Source: Carettochelys insculpta
Taxonomy: Eukaryota; Chordata; Testudines; Carettochelyidae
Length of the DNA: 64,000 nucleotides
Direction: 5' to 3'
Assembly (NCBI RefSeq): GCF_033958435.1
Contig: NC_134137.1
Coordinates: forward strand, 238,312,501-238,376,500
Shown here piece by piece: positions 21,429-35,319 of the stretch. Positions within the stretch are counted from its first letter, which is position 1. Each line of letters starts with the position of its first letter. Made by a program: the position numbers and the translations under genes. The notes under the pieces are model-generated. The model did no database searches. It had not been told where the DNA came from and saw nothing but the letters and a program-made list of their open reading frames with translations.

Positions 21429-21924
21429 GGCGTGCACCACCAATAGAAACAAAATCTAGCTGTGGGTGTACTGCTAATCTGCTGGGCAGCATTGGAATCT
21501 CTCCAGGGTGCCTGTACCAGTGCACAGCACACCGTGAACACTCATCACTGAAGGAGCAGGAAGTGGCTGCCTTAACCACATAGGAGAACTGGGGGCAGGG
21601 ACGGCTGCAGTCCCTGGTGTAACAGAGGCCTGACATCACATAAGAGGCTGCACAGTGAACCTAATGTTGCTCAGTCTTTTTTTTCACTGCACATGTACAC
21701 AGAGGTGGGGATGGAAATCTGGTGGCATCCAGTGAGGCCCCATGGCATGGCCAATGATGACAGCCACCTCTGCAGCATCATATAGCTGCCCATTTTAGAG
21801 CTGTTAGTGCCCCAGGAAGTGCTAGTTAGGCACACGGCCCGTTCTGTAAAGTTTTTCATACTACATACATCCCCGCAATAGCTGAGCAGCTGCACTCTGG
21901 AGGATGCTAGGCACTCTTTTGAGG

Positions 21925-22085
21925 AGAAGAATGACCTTGTGGTTAAGGCTGTAGCTGCAGCCTCAAAAGAGGCTGGATCAGTTTCCGGCTCAATCCCGGA
22001 CTTTGTGCTTTTGGGTGAATCACTTAATCTCTCTGTGCCTCAGTTCCATTTTTCGGTAAACAGGTATAACAATATTTCCTTTCTT
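21925..22085 (+). repeat. MIR-type SINE
   Basis: CCTTGTGGTTAAGGCTGTAG, CTCAATCCCGGACTTTG, TGAATCACTTAATCTCTCTG and TGCCTCAGTTCCATTTTTC occur in MIR order. Confidence 0.75.
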
Positions 22086-23084
22086 ACACTACTTGTCTGT
22101 CTTCTCTTGTAAGGGTTGACAACCCTTCCAGTTTTGTCGGGAGTCACCCAGATTTGGGCTCGATCTTCCAGAAGCTCTTGAAGCCAAAGACCGGTCACTA
22201 AAAGGCCAGCAGCACTTCAGGCTCTCTGCCTGCCTTGTGCCCTTGCTACTCACAGAAGCAGCCAGCACATTTCTCCCTGTGGCCTCTAGGCAGGGGGAAT
22301 AAATGCTCTCTGCACACTGCCCCACCCTGGGCAATGCCTCTGCAGCTCCCATTGGCTGGGAACTGCAGCCAATGGGAGCTGTGGGCGCAGGCTCATCAGT
22401 GGTGGGGAGTGGGGAGGAAGGGAACATTAGCACAGGGGCCTGGCATTTCAAAGGGGCCCAGAGCTCTGGCTAGTGCCGCTGCTACTTTGGCAGTGGTGGA
22501 GGCTGGAGCTCTGAATGCCTCTGAACTGCCACAACTCTGTTTTTCTGCTGCTCTGTGTGGGTGTGGTGGTGGGGGGTGGCAGTGCCAGGATTGGAGCAGC
22601 ATTAAGGGCTGACTGCCCTTGGCCCTGCCCCTTTTGGGGGTGCAGAGCCAGGCTCCCCTCCCACCTTGCCTCGGGGCTCAGAGTGGCTGTCGGCCCTGTT
22701 GCGTGTGGGTGGTGTCTGTGGGCAGAGACACTCCTCCCCTCCCCCATCCACATTGGAGCTGCTGGGGGGGAATGTGCCTGCAACTTCCAGAAGTGGTGGG
22801 GGGCCACGGCAGGCAGGGGTCCTGCCTTCACCCCACTGAACCACTGACTGGAGCCAGCCAAGGTAAGTGCCACCTGCCCCACTGACCTCTTTGTGCCCCT
22901 CAACTCATGCTCAAGCCATGAGACCCCCCACCCACCTCCATTACCGTCATCACTCCCTTCTGCACCCCAACCCTGAACCACCTGCCACACCCAAACTGCC
23001 GGCCACAGCCTGCACCTTCTGCACCCTAACGTCCTGCTCCAGGTTTGATGACAACTACCTGTTGCGTTCTTTCCCTCTGGGGCA
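22086..23084. other. GC-rich stretch, no gene recognised
   Basis: Several overlapping frames on both strands are open because of G/C-rich composition (runs of CCCC and GGGG). None has domain-like content, repeated codon bias or splice context. Confidence 0.45.
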
Positions 23085-23170
23085 TTGATGAGCAGCTATT
23101 GGAAGATGGCATACCAGGCTAGATGGACCTTTTGTCTGACTCAATATGGCTATTCTGACGTTCTCCAACT
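23085..23170 (+). repeat. LINE 3' tail fragment (CR1/L3-like)
   Basis: GCTAGATGGACCTTTTGTCT and CAATATGGCTATTCTGACG are the sense-strand counterpart of the tail seen complemented at 14985 and 50670. Confidence 0.7.
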
Positions 23171-25615
23171 AGATTGCAAATGCTGCACAACAGATGTTGT
23201 CTTGCTTTGTATTTCTAAAGGGCCAAATAAATGGGGCCTGTGAAGCTGGGATACAGATATGGACAATACTACATTCGTGCAGGGCTCTAGCACAGAGAAG
23301 AAGAGTTCTTTGTCTCTTCACCTCCTGCATGCATTTGTGTAAAGGCCAGGTATGGGGTGACCCTATTTTACATTATAGCGCATCAGTCACTTTTCTTAGT
23401 AACTATTTGAAGACTTGTCAAAGACAAGTGGAGAAATGTGTTAGAGTACTGGTAAGAGACACATGTAATTCCTAGAAATGCTTTGTATCAGCTTCAAAGT
23501 TCCTGCCACCCACGCTGAGCATTCAGCTGATACTCTGACCAGCTAATTTCCTTTGTAAAAGCAGCAACCAATGTCTCTCAATCCTTTGCAAATGTTGGTA
23601 CCTCCATTTCCTTCTACCACAAACTTACTGCACCAAACCATTTCAGCTAACTGAGGCTGTGAGCAAAGTGCATGTTTAGCTGCCTTTGGGGTGAAATCCT
23701 AGCCCTACTGAGGTCTATAGGAATTTAGCCTTGCTTTTTTAATTTGTTGAGTGAAGCAGAAAGGAACAAACAATGCTGACAGAAAAGACAATCAGAGGTA
23801 AAATCCAGCACAAGGCAGTTCCTGGGCTGAACCTAAAAATATTTCTCTCCTTCTACTACTACATCAGTTAAATTCTTCTCTGCAGAACTCTTCTGGACCA
23901 TGAATTGCTTTTAGATTTTGCAAGCTTGGATAAACAAGTAGCATTTACAACTGTTAGTGAACCTGTATTAACTAACATGCCTTTTTTTTAAAAAAAAAAA
24001 AAAAAAAAAAAGACTCCTAATCTGAGACAAGTAGAAATCTTGTTTAAAAAATCTTTCTGCTAGTCATAGTCAGTTCTAGGTTTGGTCACAACCACTATGA
24101 CATTTTAAAACCTCACTGCATGCATTATGTTTGTAGGAGGACACTAGTATCTAGGATAGTTTTTTTTTGTTTTGTTTTGTTTTGTTTTGATTTGATTTGA
24201 TTCTGTTTTTTTTTTTCTGTTTAGCAGCAGCTGTACTCCAAAACCAGGTAGGAAAACGCACTTCCCCTTTTACTGGCCAGAGCACATTCCAGGACCAACA
24301 CACACTAGGAATGCTGGAAAGAATTCAAGCCATTGACATGCAATTCAGACCTAGGCCCATTGGTGAAAAATGCCTGTGCACATTGTACTTTGCAGCTGCT
24401 TTTTGGTTCAGGGTGTGTTTTTTATTCAAAAAATAAAAAATACATTCTTCATTTTATTGCTTGCCTTAATACCGTGGTAGAATTTTTTCAATCTTAAAAT
24501 TTGCTATTTCAAGCAAATAGGATTGTTGGAGCAAAAATTAAATTGTTAGAAATTGTGGTGGATTGTCTTAAAAAGTGAAAAAAATGCTATTGAATTGTGA
24601 TTTTTTTAAAAAAAAAAAACAGCAGTAAGTGCAAGCACATATGCATTTGGATCCTGACTCTTCTTATTCTGAAACAAAATCAGAAGAAGCCTAAACATTT
24701 TTCTAACATTTCTCCTGCTTCAAATCTTACTATTTCTCATTCTTCTTTTTATTTACTTTCCTCTTCTGAGTGAAATCTTGTCCCTCTTGGGAGGGTTTTG
24801 TCATTGACATCAGTGGGGAAAGGGTTTCACTCTTTGCATCTGCAACATTCAAAATGCTCTTAGTTTGACTGATGCAGCCATTTTGTTGCCATGTTGTAAA
24901 ATGTGAAACTGATTCATATTACTCATTTGAGACTCTGAGAGAAAATTTAGAGACTCATATAAGAAACACAAAGCAGTTTCCCCTAAACATTAGAACCCCA
25001 TTTATCTCAGCGTCCATCATCCATTCTAGGTATGTCTCAAACAACCAGTTTCACACATCGGAATATGAGAAACTGGCCTTGCCTCCATGACAACACTGCT
25101 CTGTCTTGTCTTTTCAGCCCTGTAAAATGACAGAATTATGTAAAAACAGAGGTAGCTGAAAAAAATGCTAAAACAGATTATTAGTAAAAAAGGAAAGTTA
25201 CTGGGGCAGAAATAGGTCAAGATTATAACTCTGGAAAAAAACAGTCAGATTTTTTTCCTGCCTTCTAGCTCCTAAATGTTAGTTTTGCTGTTTATTGCAT
25301 CTTAGTGATCAATTCTGCATTTAAAAAAAACTGGTACTCTTTACCATAAGCAATGACTTGTGTATGCTGAATGTAAACAAAGTGGATATGTTTTTAATGC
25401 TTTCCAGGAGGGATCAACCAGTTTAAAAACAACTCTACATCTTAAAATAAAGGATAGAAAGTTCTTTGCCTTTTCTCCTAACTATCAGAATCATTGCTTA
25501 AACAGAGTTCTACTGTACACATCTCAGTGTGTTTCATATTTGAATTCCCAGACCTCGGCAAATCCCTATGCTTTGGTGCCCTGGGAGGCTCAAAAAGATC
25601 CACCTATTGGTTTTT
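23171..25615. other. No gene recognised; poly(A) and TTTTG runs
   Basis: Unassigned AT-rich DNA. A long A-run lies at 23990-24012 and a (TTTTG)n tract with a T-run at 24158-24215. No convincing exon. Confidence 0.5.
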
Positions 25616-25925
25616 AAGGCAACATCTACACTGGAATAGACCCACAAGTGGCCCAAATCAGCAGACTTGGCTGTAGGACTAGCTATTGCTGTGTTAACAC
25701 TCAGTTTCTGGATTTTCCCCTCTGGCCCTGAGCTAAGGCTTCAGCCCAAGCCAAATGTTTATACAGCAATTTTTCAGTCCTGGAGAATAAATCCTGCCAA
25801 CTTGAGTCAGTTGACCTGGGCCAGCTGTGTGTTTTTAAATTTACATTGCAGTTACATTGGCCTGTGCCAGCTGACTTGGGCTCAGGGGCTATTCAATTTC
25901 ACAGTAGACATTCAGGCTTGGTCTG
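25616..25925. mobile_element. Possible worn MITE
   Basis: The left edge reads GGCAACATCTACACTGGAAT and the right edge ACAGTAGACATTCAGGCTTGG, with inverted TTGGGC/GCCCAA words inside. Too diverged for certainty. Confidence 0.35.
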
Positions 25926-26204
25926 TGATACCCTCATATCATCCAAAGCTCAGCTGGTCAGCCCAGAGCATACCCGCTCCTTTCTCATTCCTGTCCCTCT
26001 GCTGCCCTCCCATGGTGGCTTCATTTCACTTATTCTGTGCTTAAAAAAAAGTCCAGTGACTTTCTTCTCTTTTTTGAATCACTCAATTTGCCTCTGAGTC
26101 AGATAACCAACAGCCAGAATCAAAGTACTTAAGCACGTCTAATTTTTAACCATAATTGTAGTATCATTGATGTCTGTGGGACTAGTCATATGATTACAAG
26201 TAGA

Positions 26205-27060
26205 TAGTCCATCATGTCCAATGATGATGTCTTGAGCTTGCACAGGCTCATCGGTTGTGGACTTGCATGTGGCTGAGGAGTCCAAGCTTTGAACAGCATG
26301 GGCATTCACAGCGGGGGCAAGGGAATTGTCCTGGCTCTGTTGGTGCAGCTGTTGCTGTTACTTTCTTCCTCTCACGAGCATCAATGAGGCGTACACATCG
26401 CTGCTCTTCCAAGTTGTCATACACGTGTCGTATGAGAGCACGCCAGCCTGTTCGGTCTTTTGCATGCTGCTCTAGCTGACCTGGTTTTAAACGAGCATGA
26501 GCAATGTTGGCCTTCACACAGTCTTTAGACCTCTTGTGACGCCTGCCTTGATTCCTTTTGCCCTGGGAGAGCTCATCGTAGAGGAGTTGCTTAGAGATTC
26601 TTGACTCCTCCATTTGTATGATGTTCCCTCTCCAGCAAAGCTGCACTTTCAGAATCATGGCTTTGATGCTCGTGGTTCCTGCTCTGTTCGGGACTTCCAG
26701 GTTTGTAACTCTGTCCTGCCATTGAATGTGCAGTATTGACCTCAGGTTGCATGCGTGGAAGTGCTCCAGAAGTTTTATATGTTGTGGTACGAAAAGTCGT
26801 CACGGCTGGGACTTGCTAGGCTGCAGTGGATGGCCATGCTGTCTTTGGTGCCTTGTCATGCCCTTCGCTCTCCACTGAGCGTTGCAGAACCGCCTTCCTG
26901 GTCGTTGGATCTTGCTGTTGATCTCATCCGCCCAGTCCGCCAGGGCCGACTTTGCATGCTGGGATAGGCAATTCCCTATCTCACCGCAGGTTTCAGACCT
27001 GCCGGCTACCCTCACCTGGTTTAGCCCGCCTGTCAAAGAGGTTTATCAGGGTGTGGCTGT
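26205..27060 (-). mobile_element. Zinc-finger-tail LINE, internally deleted copy
   Basis: On the minus strand, 26248-26790 encodes the 3' part of the same LINE as at 11 kb: the RWRGNIIQMEESRISKQLL region and a C-terminal CPRCECPCC...LGLLSHMQVH finger. The upstream piece (26800-27060, LADWADEINSKIQ region) appears to be a different, more 5' part joined directly to the 3' part, so the RT core is missing. One frameshift lies near 26.66 kb. Confidence 0.75.
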
Positions 27061-30000
27061 TGCATGCTACAGCTTCTTTGAACCAAAGGTGAGAGCGGTG
27101 TGCCTGGTGGGGACCAAAGGTGCACGAACTGCCCCCAAAGGGACAACACAAGTCCCCACACCAGAGGTGCTACCCCTCCCTGGACACCCCACTCATATAA
27201 CTAGACATTTGTTAAATACCTTGCTGCCTTGCAGCTTAAATGAATAAACAGAATGCCGAAGAATTATATGTACCCATTTAGATTCCATTAACAAATGCCT
27301 AACATTTAAAAAAAAATTCAAGCAAAGATCAAATTAAAACAGAATTCCAGAGTTTAGAATTCCAGAGTTTAGAAACCATTTTTGTATAGCTTTGTGTTTA
27401 GCCTAAACACCAATAGCAATACCTAGTGTTAACAGAGGCCTTAAATAATAGTCAGGCCTGCAATAGCTGTTGCAGGGCCTAAATTGTGCCAGGTGAGTCA
27501 AATCAGGCAATTAGGCTTCAAACAATTAGGCTTCATCTAATTAGGCTTCAAACAAGGGCACTTTAGGCTGGAGGCAGTTAATTAGAGAGATGTGTACCTG
27601 TGAGGAACAGGCAGGTCTTCTGCAAAAGACAGGAAATTAGCAGTGGAGAGGGCTGCAGGGAAGGAAATAGGGCTTTGATGGCTTTTAACTGCATAAAGCC
27701 AGACATGCTTGTCCCACTTTTGCCTTTCCCAAAATCCCACTAACTGCCCCCATTTTCTCTCATCTTCACTTGCTTTTGTGGCCATACATTCTGAGTGAAA
27801 ACAGGACACCTGACAACCTGTGAGGCCACCTTCCTTTTGCAGTGGTACGTAGGCTACTCCTTGGGAGAAGGGAGCAGAGATACTGTCAGACCCAGAAAAG
27901 GAAGGCAGAACTAGAAGGTTAGGAAAGGGCCTAGGGAAATGCAGCAAGGTTAGAGTGTGGAACAGACCTTGACTGAGGCATAGGGGTGGAACCTGAAGGA
28001 GTAAGTAGGCTGAGATTCTCCTGCTGGGCACAGTTGGGGTGGCACTGTGAAGCAGAAGACAATTAGAGACTGCTGGAGAGCAGACACCATGATAAATCCA
28101 GAGACTTTTAAAATAGCAGCCTATTCCCTTTGCTGCAGCCTGCATTAAGAACTTTGTGACTGATGTATGCAATTTGACCACTATATAGCAATATTACTCT
28201 CACCCTTTTCTTTTTATTAATACACCTTTAGATTTTAGATTCTAAAGGATTGGCATCGTGTGCTGTGTTGGGCAAGATTCAAATATATATTGACCTGGGA
28301 TGTGGCTGGCCCTTTGGGGCTGGAAGAACCTGCATGAATTTAATGAGATTGGTTTACCTAACCTCTCATCTGTGTAAGGAGGGATGCTGGTTGTGGCACA
28401 AATGGAGCTGGAGTGCCTGAGGGACTTGCTTGTGTAACTTCTGGCTGGCTAGAAAATGGCAGAAGTGCTCTTTGTGACTGTTTTGGTTTGCCTTATAGTG
28501 AAGGAACCCCAGTCTTGGGCTGTAAGCAGCCTTGTTCTGAGCAATTTGCCCAGTTCTGGCTCTCTCTCAGCTGTGCCCAGAGAAGCCTCCTATGTTGCCG
28601 AGGAGAAACTATGCATATGTGTCAAAAATCTCTATAAACCTTCAGTTCCCTTTCCTCCAGTGAGGTTATTTCAAATAGAGTTTCTTTGACTGCTTAAGTC
28701 TGATGTTTCCCCGAGCCCAAACTCTCCACTTTCCATTTTCTTAAAATGGTTTTGTCTTAATGGGTCTAGAGGAGAGCTTCATCTTTTGTCTTCATGTTTT
28801 GTAAAAAGAGCGGCAGCTCTCAAACATAAGCCATCTGCTTTCAACAGGAAAACACTGCGAATTCTTAAACGTCTCTGTGTATCATCTCCGTTCCTTAAGA
28901 GTAGGACAAATAATGCACCAAAACCCAACCACCCCGGAAACAATATGTACTACTGTAAGCAGGGTCTGAATGGACTATCTCCTGACAGCTAGATTAGGAA
29001 GAGACTCTCTTCAGAAGAGTCTTCAGGAGAAGGTGGTATTTAGATGAGTACACCTACTCTGCATCATTTCCCAGCATACAAGAGTTGTGTAGCTTCAAGT
29101 GATCGGCTGTGCCTGGAGTTGGGTTACAAATCACTGTAATACGGAATCCAAGGTTAAGGAAAGGTTATCTTGATTGTATGACTAAAGAGCAGCTGATCTG
29201 AGCTGAGCTTGTCTGGGGGAGGGGGATGGGGGGGTCATCTTCAGCTGAAATGAATTTGCTAATCTAGGGGCCCAAATGCCAGAGCCTTGTGAAAGCAAGA
29301 TGGGTAGGGACAGGTATGGCCATTCTAACCCATAAGCAAAACATGTAGGCAGGTGTCCCAAATTACAGTGTGTCGTGGGGCAGAGGCTGGCAACCAAAAG
29401 AGCAAGAAGAGCCTTTTTTTTTTTAAATTTGGTTAAAATAATCAATAATTCAAGAGCCACAATGCATGTGAATACGAGACGGTCCTTAAGAAATAAGGTG
29501 ACCATATTCCCCTGTGATGAATATGGGACACCGGGTAAAACTGCCCAAATTCAAGCGAGTTCAATGGCAATCAATCAGAACTATGCAGTACTCTACCCCA
29601 GTCAGGGCCGTTCAGGTGGGTGGAGGGCCATTTGATTTTGACCTCAAGCTCAAAGAGGGGGGTTCAGATTTAGACACTTTCCAATTTATTGCCATTTGAT
29701 GGGCTACAAAAGCATTTGTTAAATAAGTGTTCCAGCTCTGTCTCACTCTTTTTTAACTTTTAATTTGTATTATGATGAGGGCCCTCAAAAGCTGAGTGTG
29801 GCCTGGCCCTCTCTGGACCTGTGAGAGACCCTGCTCCCAACATACTTTAAAAGCTTCAGGGCCCAGTGGGGGAGAGAGACCATGAGGGTCTGGGCTAGAG
29901 GGATGGGGTCAGATATAGGTGCAGTATGACTTCTGCTTTGGGGAAAGGGCCAGCAGGCTCCAGCTAGCTCCATATGGCAGGGCCAGGGAGGCAGCACCAC

Positions 30001-31150
30001 CTCCACCCCAGTTATGCCAGCAGGCTGCCAAGCCTGCCTTGGCTGAGGTGAGGGGGGCCTCAGCTCAAAAAGTCGGAAAACAGCTTAAAGTGCAGGGAGG
30101 ACTAGCTCAGGGTGTGGACAGAAGTGGCCAGGGGCTGTGTGAGAGCAGGAGCTAGCTGGGGAATGTGTGCAGACAGGTCAAGGTTCATGGGAGGATAGCT
30201 GGGGGCTATGTGCATGTAGACAGCTTGCTCAGGGTGCAGGGAGGGAGTAGCTCAGGGTGAAGGCAGGAAGTAGCTAGGGGCTGTATGCAGGTGGGCATAG
30301 CTAGAGAGTGTGTGGGAGCAGGGCATAGCTCGGGGCAGGGATGGAGTAACTGGGGGCTATATGCCAGGAGGGATCTCTTGCTGCCCCTGCTTTCTGAGGG
30401 CTCTGCCACCTATGAGGCTGGGTCCCCCACCCCTGCAGCTCTTACTGGCTGTGTGAGAAAAGGGGACTGGGAGCTGGCCAGAGGGAGGGAGAGAGGAGTG
30501 GGTCTGTCTCTGGGACTGCCCTGCACTTTACGTCAGGTTTGGGGGTGGGGGGACACACAGGGGTTGTCGGGGCTCGGGCATTCAGTGCTGCAGCTCCTGG
30601 TTTCATTGGCAGGAGAGTGGGGAACAGCAGGGATCAGGGCTTCAGCCTAGGGGATGGGCAGGCTGAGGACTGGGGGTCCAGCCTGGGGGCGGGGAGAAAT
30701 GGTGCACTGGGGAGCAGGTCTTCAGCCTGTGGGAATGAGCACACCGGTGATCAGAGGCTTCAGCCCTCAGCTGCTGTCCTCAGCCCTGTGGGGCGACCAA
30801 CTTGGGCATTCACTTCTGCAGCTGCCAGAGATCAGGGCTTCAGCCCCACAACCTGAAAGGTCTGGCAGACTCCACCCCTACCCCCAGCATTAAGAAACGC
30901 TGCTTTAGGGTGCACATGGGGAGAGGTGTCATCCCCCCACCCTAAGCCACCATCACACAAGCTGCTTCTGCAACTGGCTTCCTGTGCGTGTGTGCGTGTG
31001 CGCGGCTGCCCACGTGCACGCGCACGCAGGGTCCCCGCTGAGAGCGCCACCTGCTGGCCGCAGCCTGCCGGGCACTCTCCTGCCGGCCACAGACGGGGGG
31101 CAGCTGCAGCTGCACTGACTGCAGCTGCCCAGCAGGGGGAGCGATGGAGT
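27061..31150. other. No gene recognised; minisatellite-like tracts and unnamed repeats
   Basis: Between 27.24 and 28.3 kb the sequence has repeat-like flavour (three near-copies of CAATTAGGCTTCA at 27.5 kb; a terminal stretch with ATTAATACACCTTTAG near 28.21 kb), possibly an LTR, but I cannot classify it. 29.2-30.0 kb is unassigned. 30040-30370 has degenerate AGCTAGGGGCTGT/CAGGGAGGG units. 30500-30870 has degenerate units built on ATCAGGGCTTCAGCC. A small CpG-rich patch is at 30980-31090. Confidence 0.45.
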
Positions 31151-31158
31151 CAAAAATA

Positions 31159-31321
31159 CAATAGCAGAGGTAGCTCTGTTCGTCTGTAATCCAACAACAC
31201 AAAGCGGCAGAAATGTAGCACTTTTAAGACTAACAGAATGAATTATTTGGTGATGAGCTTTCATGGGACAGATTTGTCCCATGAAAGCTCATCATCCAAT
31301 AAATCATGTTGTTACTTTTTC
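31159..31321. mobile_element. Penelope-derived hairpin
   Basis: Arms GATGAGCTTTCATGGGACAG and GTCCCATGAAAGCTCATC meet near 31270. The left arm continues out to the terminal block GAGGTAGCTCTGTTCGTCTG, while the right arm is shorter. CAAAAATA at 31151-31158 and 31322-31329 is a candidate 8-bp target duplication, in an A-rich context. Confidence 0.75.
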
Positions 31322-32784
31322 CAAAAATATAGGATAATTTGATTGTTTTTTTTTAACCATCAGGACAGCTGCCTTACGTATGGGAAAGTCCCATTAAAAA
31401 TGGGACTGATGGTCACGTAAAACAACATCAAACCATACATTTTGTAATCCTTATTTTACGAACAGTGTGCATGCACACCCCACAATGTACAGCACATATT
31501 AAAGGGGGAGTTATCCAGTGTTTTGAGATCACATATAGTTGGCTATTTAGATATGAGCTGTTCATTTTTCAGCTTTTAGATGTTCATTGAAATATTGAAA
31601 ATAATCAGAAGATTTTTCTCCCACTTTGCCATTATAGTGTCCAAAGCCACAACGAAGTCCTTAAAGAACTGCATGTGGCTTTGGAGCTGTAGGTTGCAGA
31701 CCCCTGTCCTGGGCAGTCGAATGCAGAGCATGGGACTGTACCAGCACCCTGTTGGCTTGCCCAGAGGGCTGTCCCTAGAGAGCTGCAGGACCCAGGACAT
31801 CTCCCTGTTCTGCCTCCATTACACCTCTTCTCCCCCCTCCCCCCACAGCCACATGGCACAGGCGACAAGTGGGGAGGGGTCTGGTACTGACAGCAGGGGT
31901 GCCCTTCACCCCCCACTCACTGATGGCAGCAATAAGAAGTGGAGCAACCTGGCCCCAGCCTGCTCCTCTGCTCCTGGTTTCCAGCCATGTTAATCTGCTT
32001 TCCACTGCCGGGTGAGTGTGTGAGGCAGCCCCCCACCTTCCTCAAGTAACACATCTGGGAGCTGGGGGGACCCAGTGAGCTGGGCCAGCTCACTCTGCTT
32101 CTTGTTACTGATGGTGAGTACAGAGGTGGGCCTGAACCCTGTCGTCTCCCTTTCTTTCTCTCCTCCTGCCCCCACAACCCTGACTACCCACCTGCACCCC
32201 AAAAGGGGCTATGCAGTGCATCAAATATTTTAGGCATGGCCCTGGGGCCAGATGTCCCAGCCAAGCGGTAGGAACTCTCTCCAGTGGGTCCACTGGGCTG
32301 GTTTAACCTCTTCCTCCCCACTTTCCAAAGACAGGGCTAGGTGGGCTTCCCTAGGAGCCTTTGTTGTGTTAAAGTGCTCATATGAGAGCTGAAGTGACTA
32401 GGGATGGGGTAGCGTTTCTGCCCAGTCTGCAAAGAGCTGACAATGAAGAGACTGCGGAGAGCACAGCAGAGAGGCAGCTGGCAGCAGTGTGAAGCTATGC
32501 TCAGCAGCAACTGTGATGTTAAAGAGACTTTGACAATGTTTGTTTGACAATGCAGGAGGTGGTGGGAATATGGTAAAAGAGACAAGGAAGGAGCTGGGGT
32601 GATGAAAGTAGGGTAAGAGAGATTGTGGGGGTGTGAAGGCTCCCTGAGCCAAGGGCGAATGCCGAAGAAAGAATGGCTTGTGATGGGTTAGCTGAAGCAG
32701 CCACATAATACTTGCTTCATCCTTTGATCCAAGCATATCATCTTTGATGAAGAAGAGAGGTCCCCTCTGAGTGGGGAGAGATAT
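31322..32784. other. No gene recognised
   Basis: Unassigned, partly GC-rich. The overlapping frames have no recognisable domain. Confidence 0.45.
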
Positions 32785-33050
32785 TGTATGTTAATGCAAT
32801 GGACTAGGAGGCCAAAGACCTGACCTCTGTGCCTGGCTCTACCACTTATCTGGTGATCAACACTGAGCAAGTCACTTCACTGATGTTTCCCTTCCCACTT
32901 CCTGCCATTTCTCCCTCTTGTCTATTTGGGTTATAAATTCTTTGGGATAGGGATGGTTTCTTATTGTATGTTTAGAGGATGCCTCGGTTGCTGGGCAATT
33001 AATACCAGTTAGAGCTCCTAGATGCTACTACACAAAAATAATAGTTAAGG
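32785..33050 (+). repeat. MIR/CORE-SINE, long copy
   Basis: AATGCAATGGACTAGGAGGC, TGGCTCTACCACTTATCTG, GAGCAAGTCACTTCACTG, then the 3' section ATAAATTCTTTGGGATAGGG and AGCTCCTAGATGCTACTAC run in order. Confidence 0.75.
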
Positions 33051-34809
33051 TGAGAACTGGTTCAAGAAGGTGAAGATTTGAGGTAAGAGAAGTGGATGAG
33101 AGAACAGTGTCACACACAGAAGTGTAGAGAAAAATAACGGCAGACAAAATGGGCAGGAAGAAAAACACGGTAGGCAGCTAAAACAACAAGGGAGTTACAA
33201 AGAGTGATAAGAATAAAGAAATGCGTAAAGGGAAATTGAAAACAGCCAAGTGCACACAATGTTCTTGTCAGCACATTTTAAAGTGTGTGTTCATGTTTCT
33301 GCATTTCATTGTACTTCCCTTCTCCCAGAAGATCTAAGAATTGGAAAGTTGAGGAGAAGGTGATAAAAGGGACCAGAGAAGAAGCTGCTGGCCCGAGGCA
33401 TATGAAAATTTTCTATTTTATAGTGTGGGCACTGGTGCCATCCTGCCCTCAGCCAATCTACCATGAATCTGAATCCCTAATTGATTGATGAGAAATTTGA
33501 CAAGGGAAACTATGGGATGTCATATGTCAGTCTCTTTTAAACTCACAGTACAGATATAACCCTTCACACCTTTGCACGCTGCTTGAAATCTCTGGTATTA
33601 GTACATAAGCTGTTAGAGATGGTCCTTTGCCACTACAATTGTACTAAACCCTTTACAGCATCCACACGTGGGTTCCTTTTCCACTCTGCTCCCTGATAAC
33701 TAACTGGGAGACAATGATGGTTTAATATCTGGGCATTTTTATTTTGCACAAACTACAAAAGAGTTTCAACCTTAGTTTTAGCCAGATGATGGCTATGTTG
33801 AAAACAAAGTACACTGACAAAGGCTGGATGGCTTAGGCTGTTGTGATGGAATATGGAGCCTTTTACCTTGCAGAGCTTACTCCAATGCTCCTTGCAGTCA
33901 GTGAAAGGACACCCATTGTTTTCAGTGGGTGTCGGATTGGGCCTGAGTGACCAGATCAAAGCTGAGGTCAGTAATGCCTAGCAGCTGTTACCAACTGAGG
34001 GATGTTCAGTGACCCAGGTGAAATGAAGAGGTAGGCCTAGTGTAATGCTTATTAGCCAAGTGCTTAAGTCAAAAAATACCAATCACCCAGATCTTCTGGA
34101 GCATGGGGGAAACTACTCTGGGGCCCGACAATTCAGAAGGGCCCAGGGCTGCTGCTACTGTTACTGAGGCAGTGGCCCGAGCCCCCGAACCTTTAAATTG
34201 CTGCTGGATCTCCAAACAGCATGCTCCAGAGGGCACTAAGGACTGGTTTGGGGGTGGGGGCAGAGCAATTCAGGTGACATTAAGGGCTGACCACTTCTTC
34301 TGCTTGAGTCACCCACCCCCATATTGCCCAGGAGTCCAGCAATTCTTTTAGCTTCCCCTGCCATCACCATACACATGGCACTTCTGATAATAGGCCAATA
34401 GAAGCCTGGGAACAAAGAGCATTGAAACAGAACTTATTGTTTACCCCCTGCAGGACCAGGATGAAGAACCATCCCCAGGATTTGTTGTCACTCATTAAAA
34501 GCTTTACAATGGCAAGTCAGCAAGCTTCTCTGAAATTGCTTCCAAAGCTCTCACTAGCAGAAGGCCATTTGCAACCTAAAGTGTAAATAAAATGTCACTA
34601 CCCAGAGAGATCAACAATGTGCTTCAGACTGTACAGACCCATTGTCACTGGGTCACAGTGGAGACCGATACTGAAAGGAAATACAAATAAACTTCATTTC
34701 AGTGCACAAGGACATTAAGCAATTTGAACACATGTTGCACTATTGCCAAGTGTTTGTTGCTCAGAGCATGAAAAGAAAGGCCAGGGACTCAGACCATCTT
34801 GGGTACTGA
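33051..34809. other. No gene recognised
   Basis: Unassigned sequence; no plausible exon or identifiable repeat. Confidence 0.5.
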
Positions 34810-35319
34810 GGCTATGTCTACACTACATCATGAAGTTGATTTTAAGGCAGTTAGCTCGATTTTACAATGTCACTGTCTTCACTGTAAATACCATAAGGTT
34901 GATTTTATGGAGCGTGTAGGTCGATATTTTTACACCTACCATGTGAGTTTGTGTAATGCCAAGTTCATATTTAAAATGTTGAATTAATACTAGTGTGGAA
35001 ACAGCATTACTTTAAGTAGATTTTATTGGCCTTCAGAAGTGCCCCACATGTATCCCACAACACCCCACAGTTGTCCATTCTGGCCACTTCCATCTCTGCT
35101 GCTCTCCAGGTGTACAGGAAGTAGGTTATAGGAAGCCCGTGAATTTGAATTTGGCACCAGGAAGCTGGGGAATTTTGAATTGGACACCTGGAAGCTTGAA
35201 TTCGTTTTCCTTCTGACCAGTGTGGATAGCACACCTTGGGAGTCATCTGTCATATTGCATCTACAGCCATCACAGCACATCTATAGCTATCTTACCATCA
35301 TGAGTATTCAGGGTTCTGA

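Noticed and set aside
22089..22990. Several 70-180 codon frames on both strands
   Set aside because: GC-rich, proline/glycine-rich composition keeps all frames open; no domain, no splice context.
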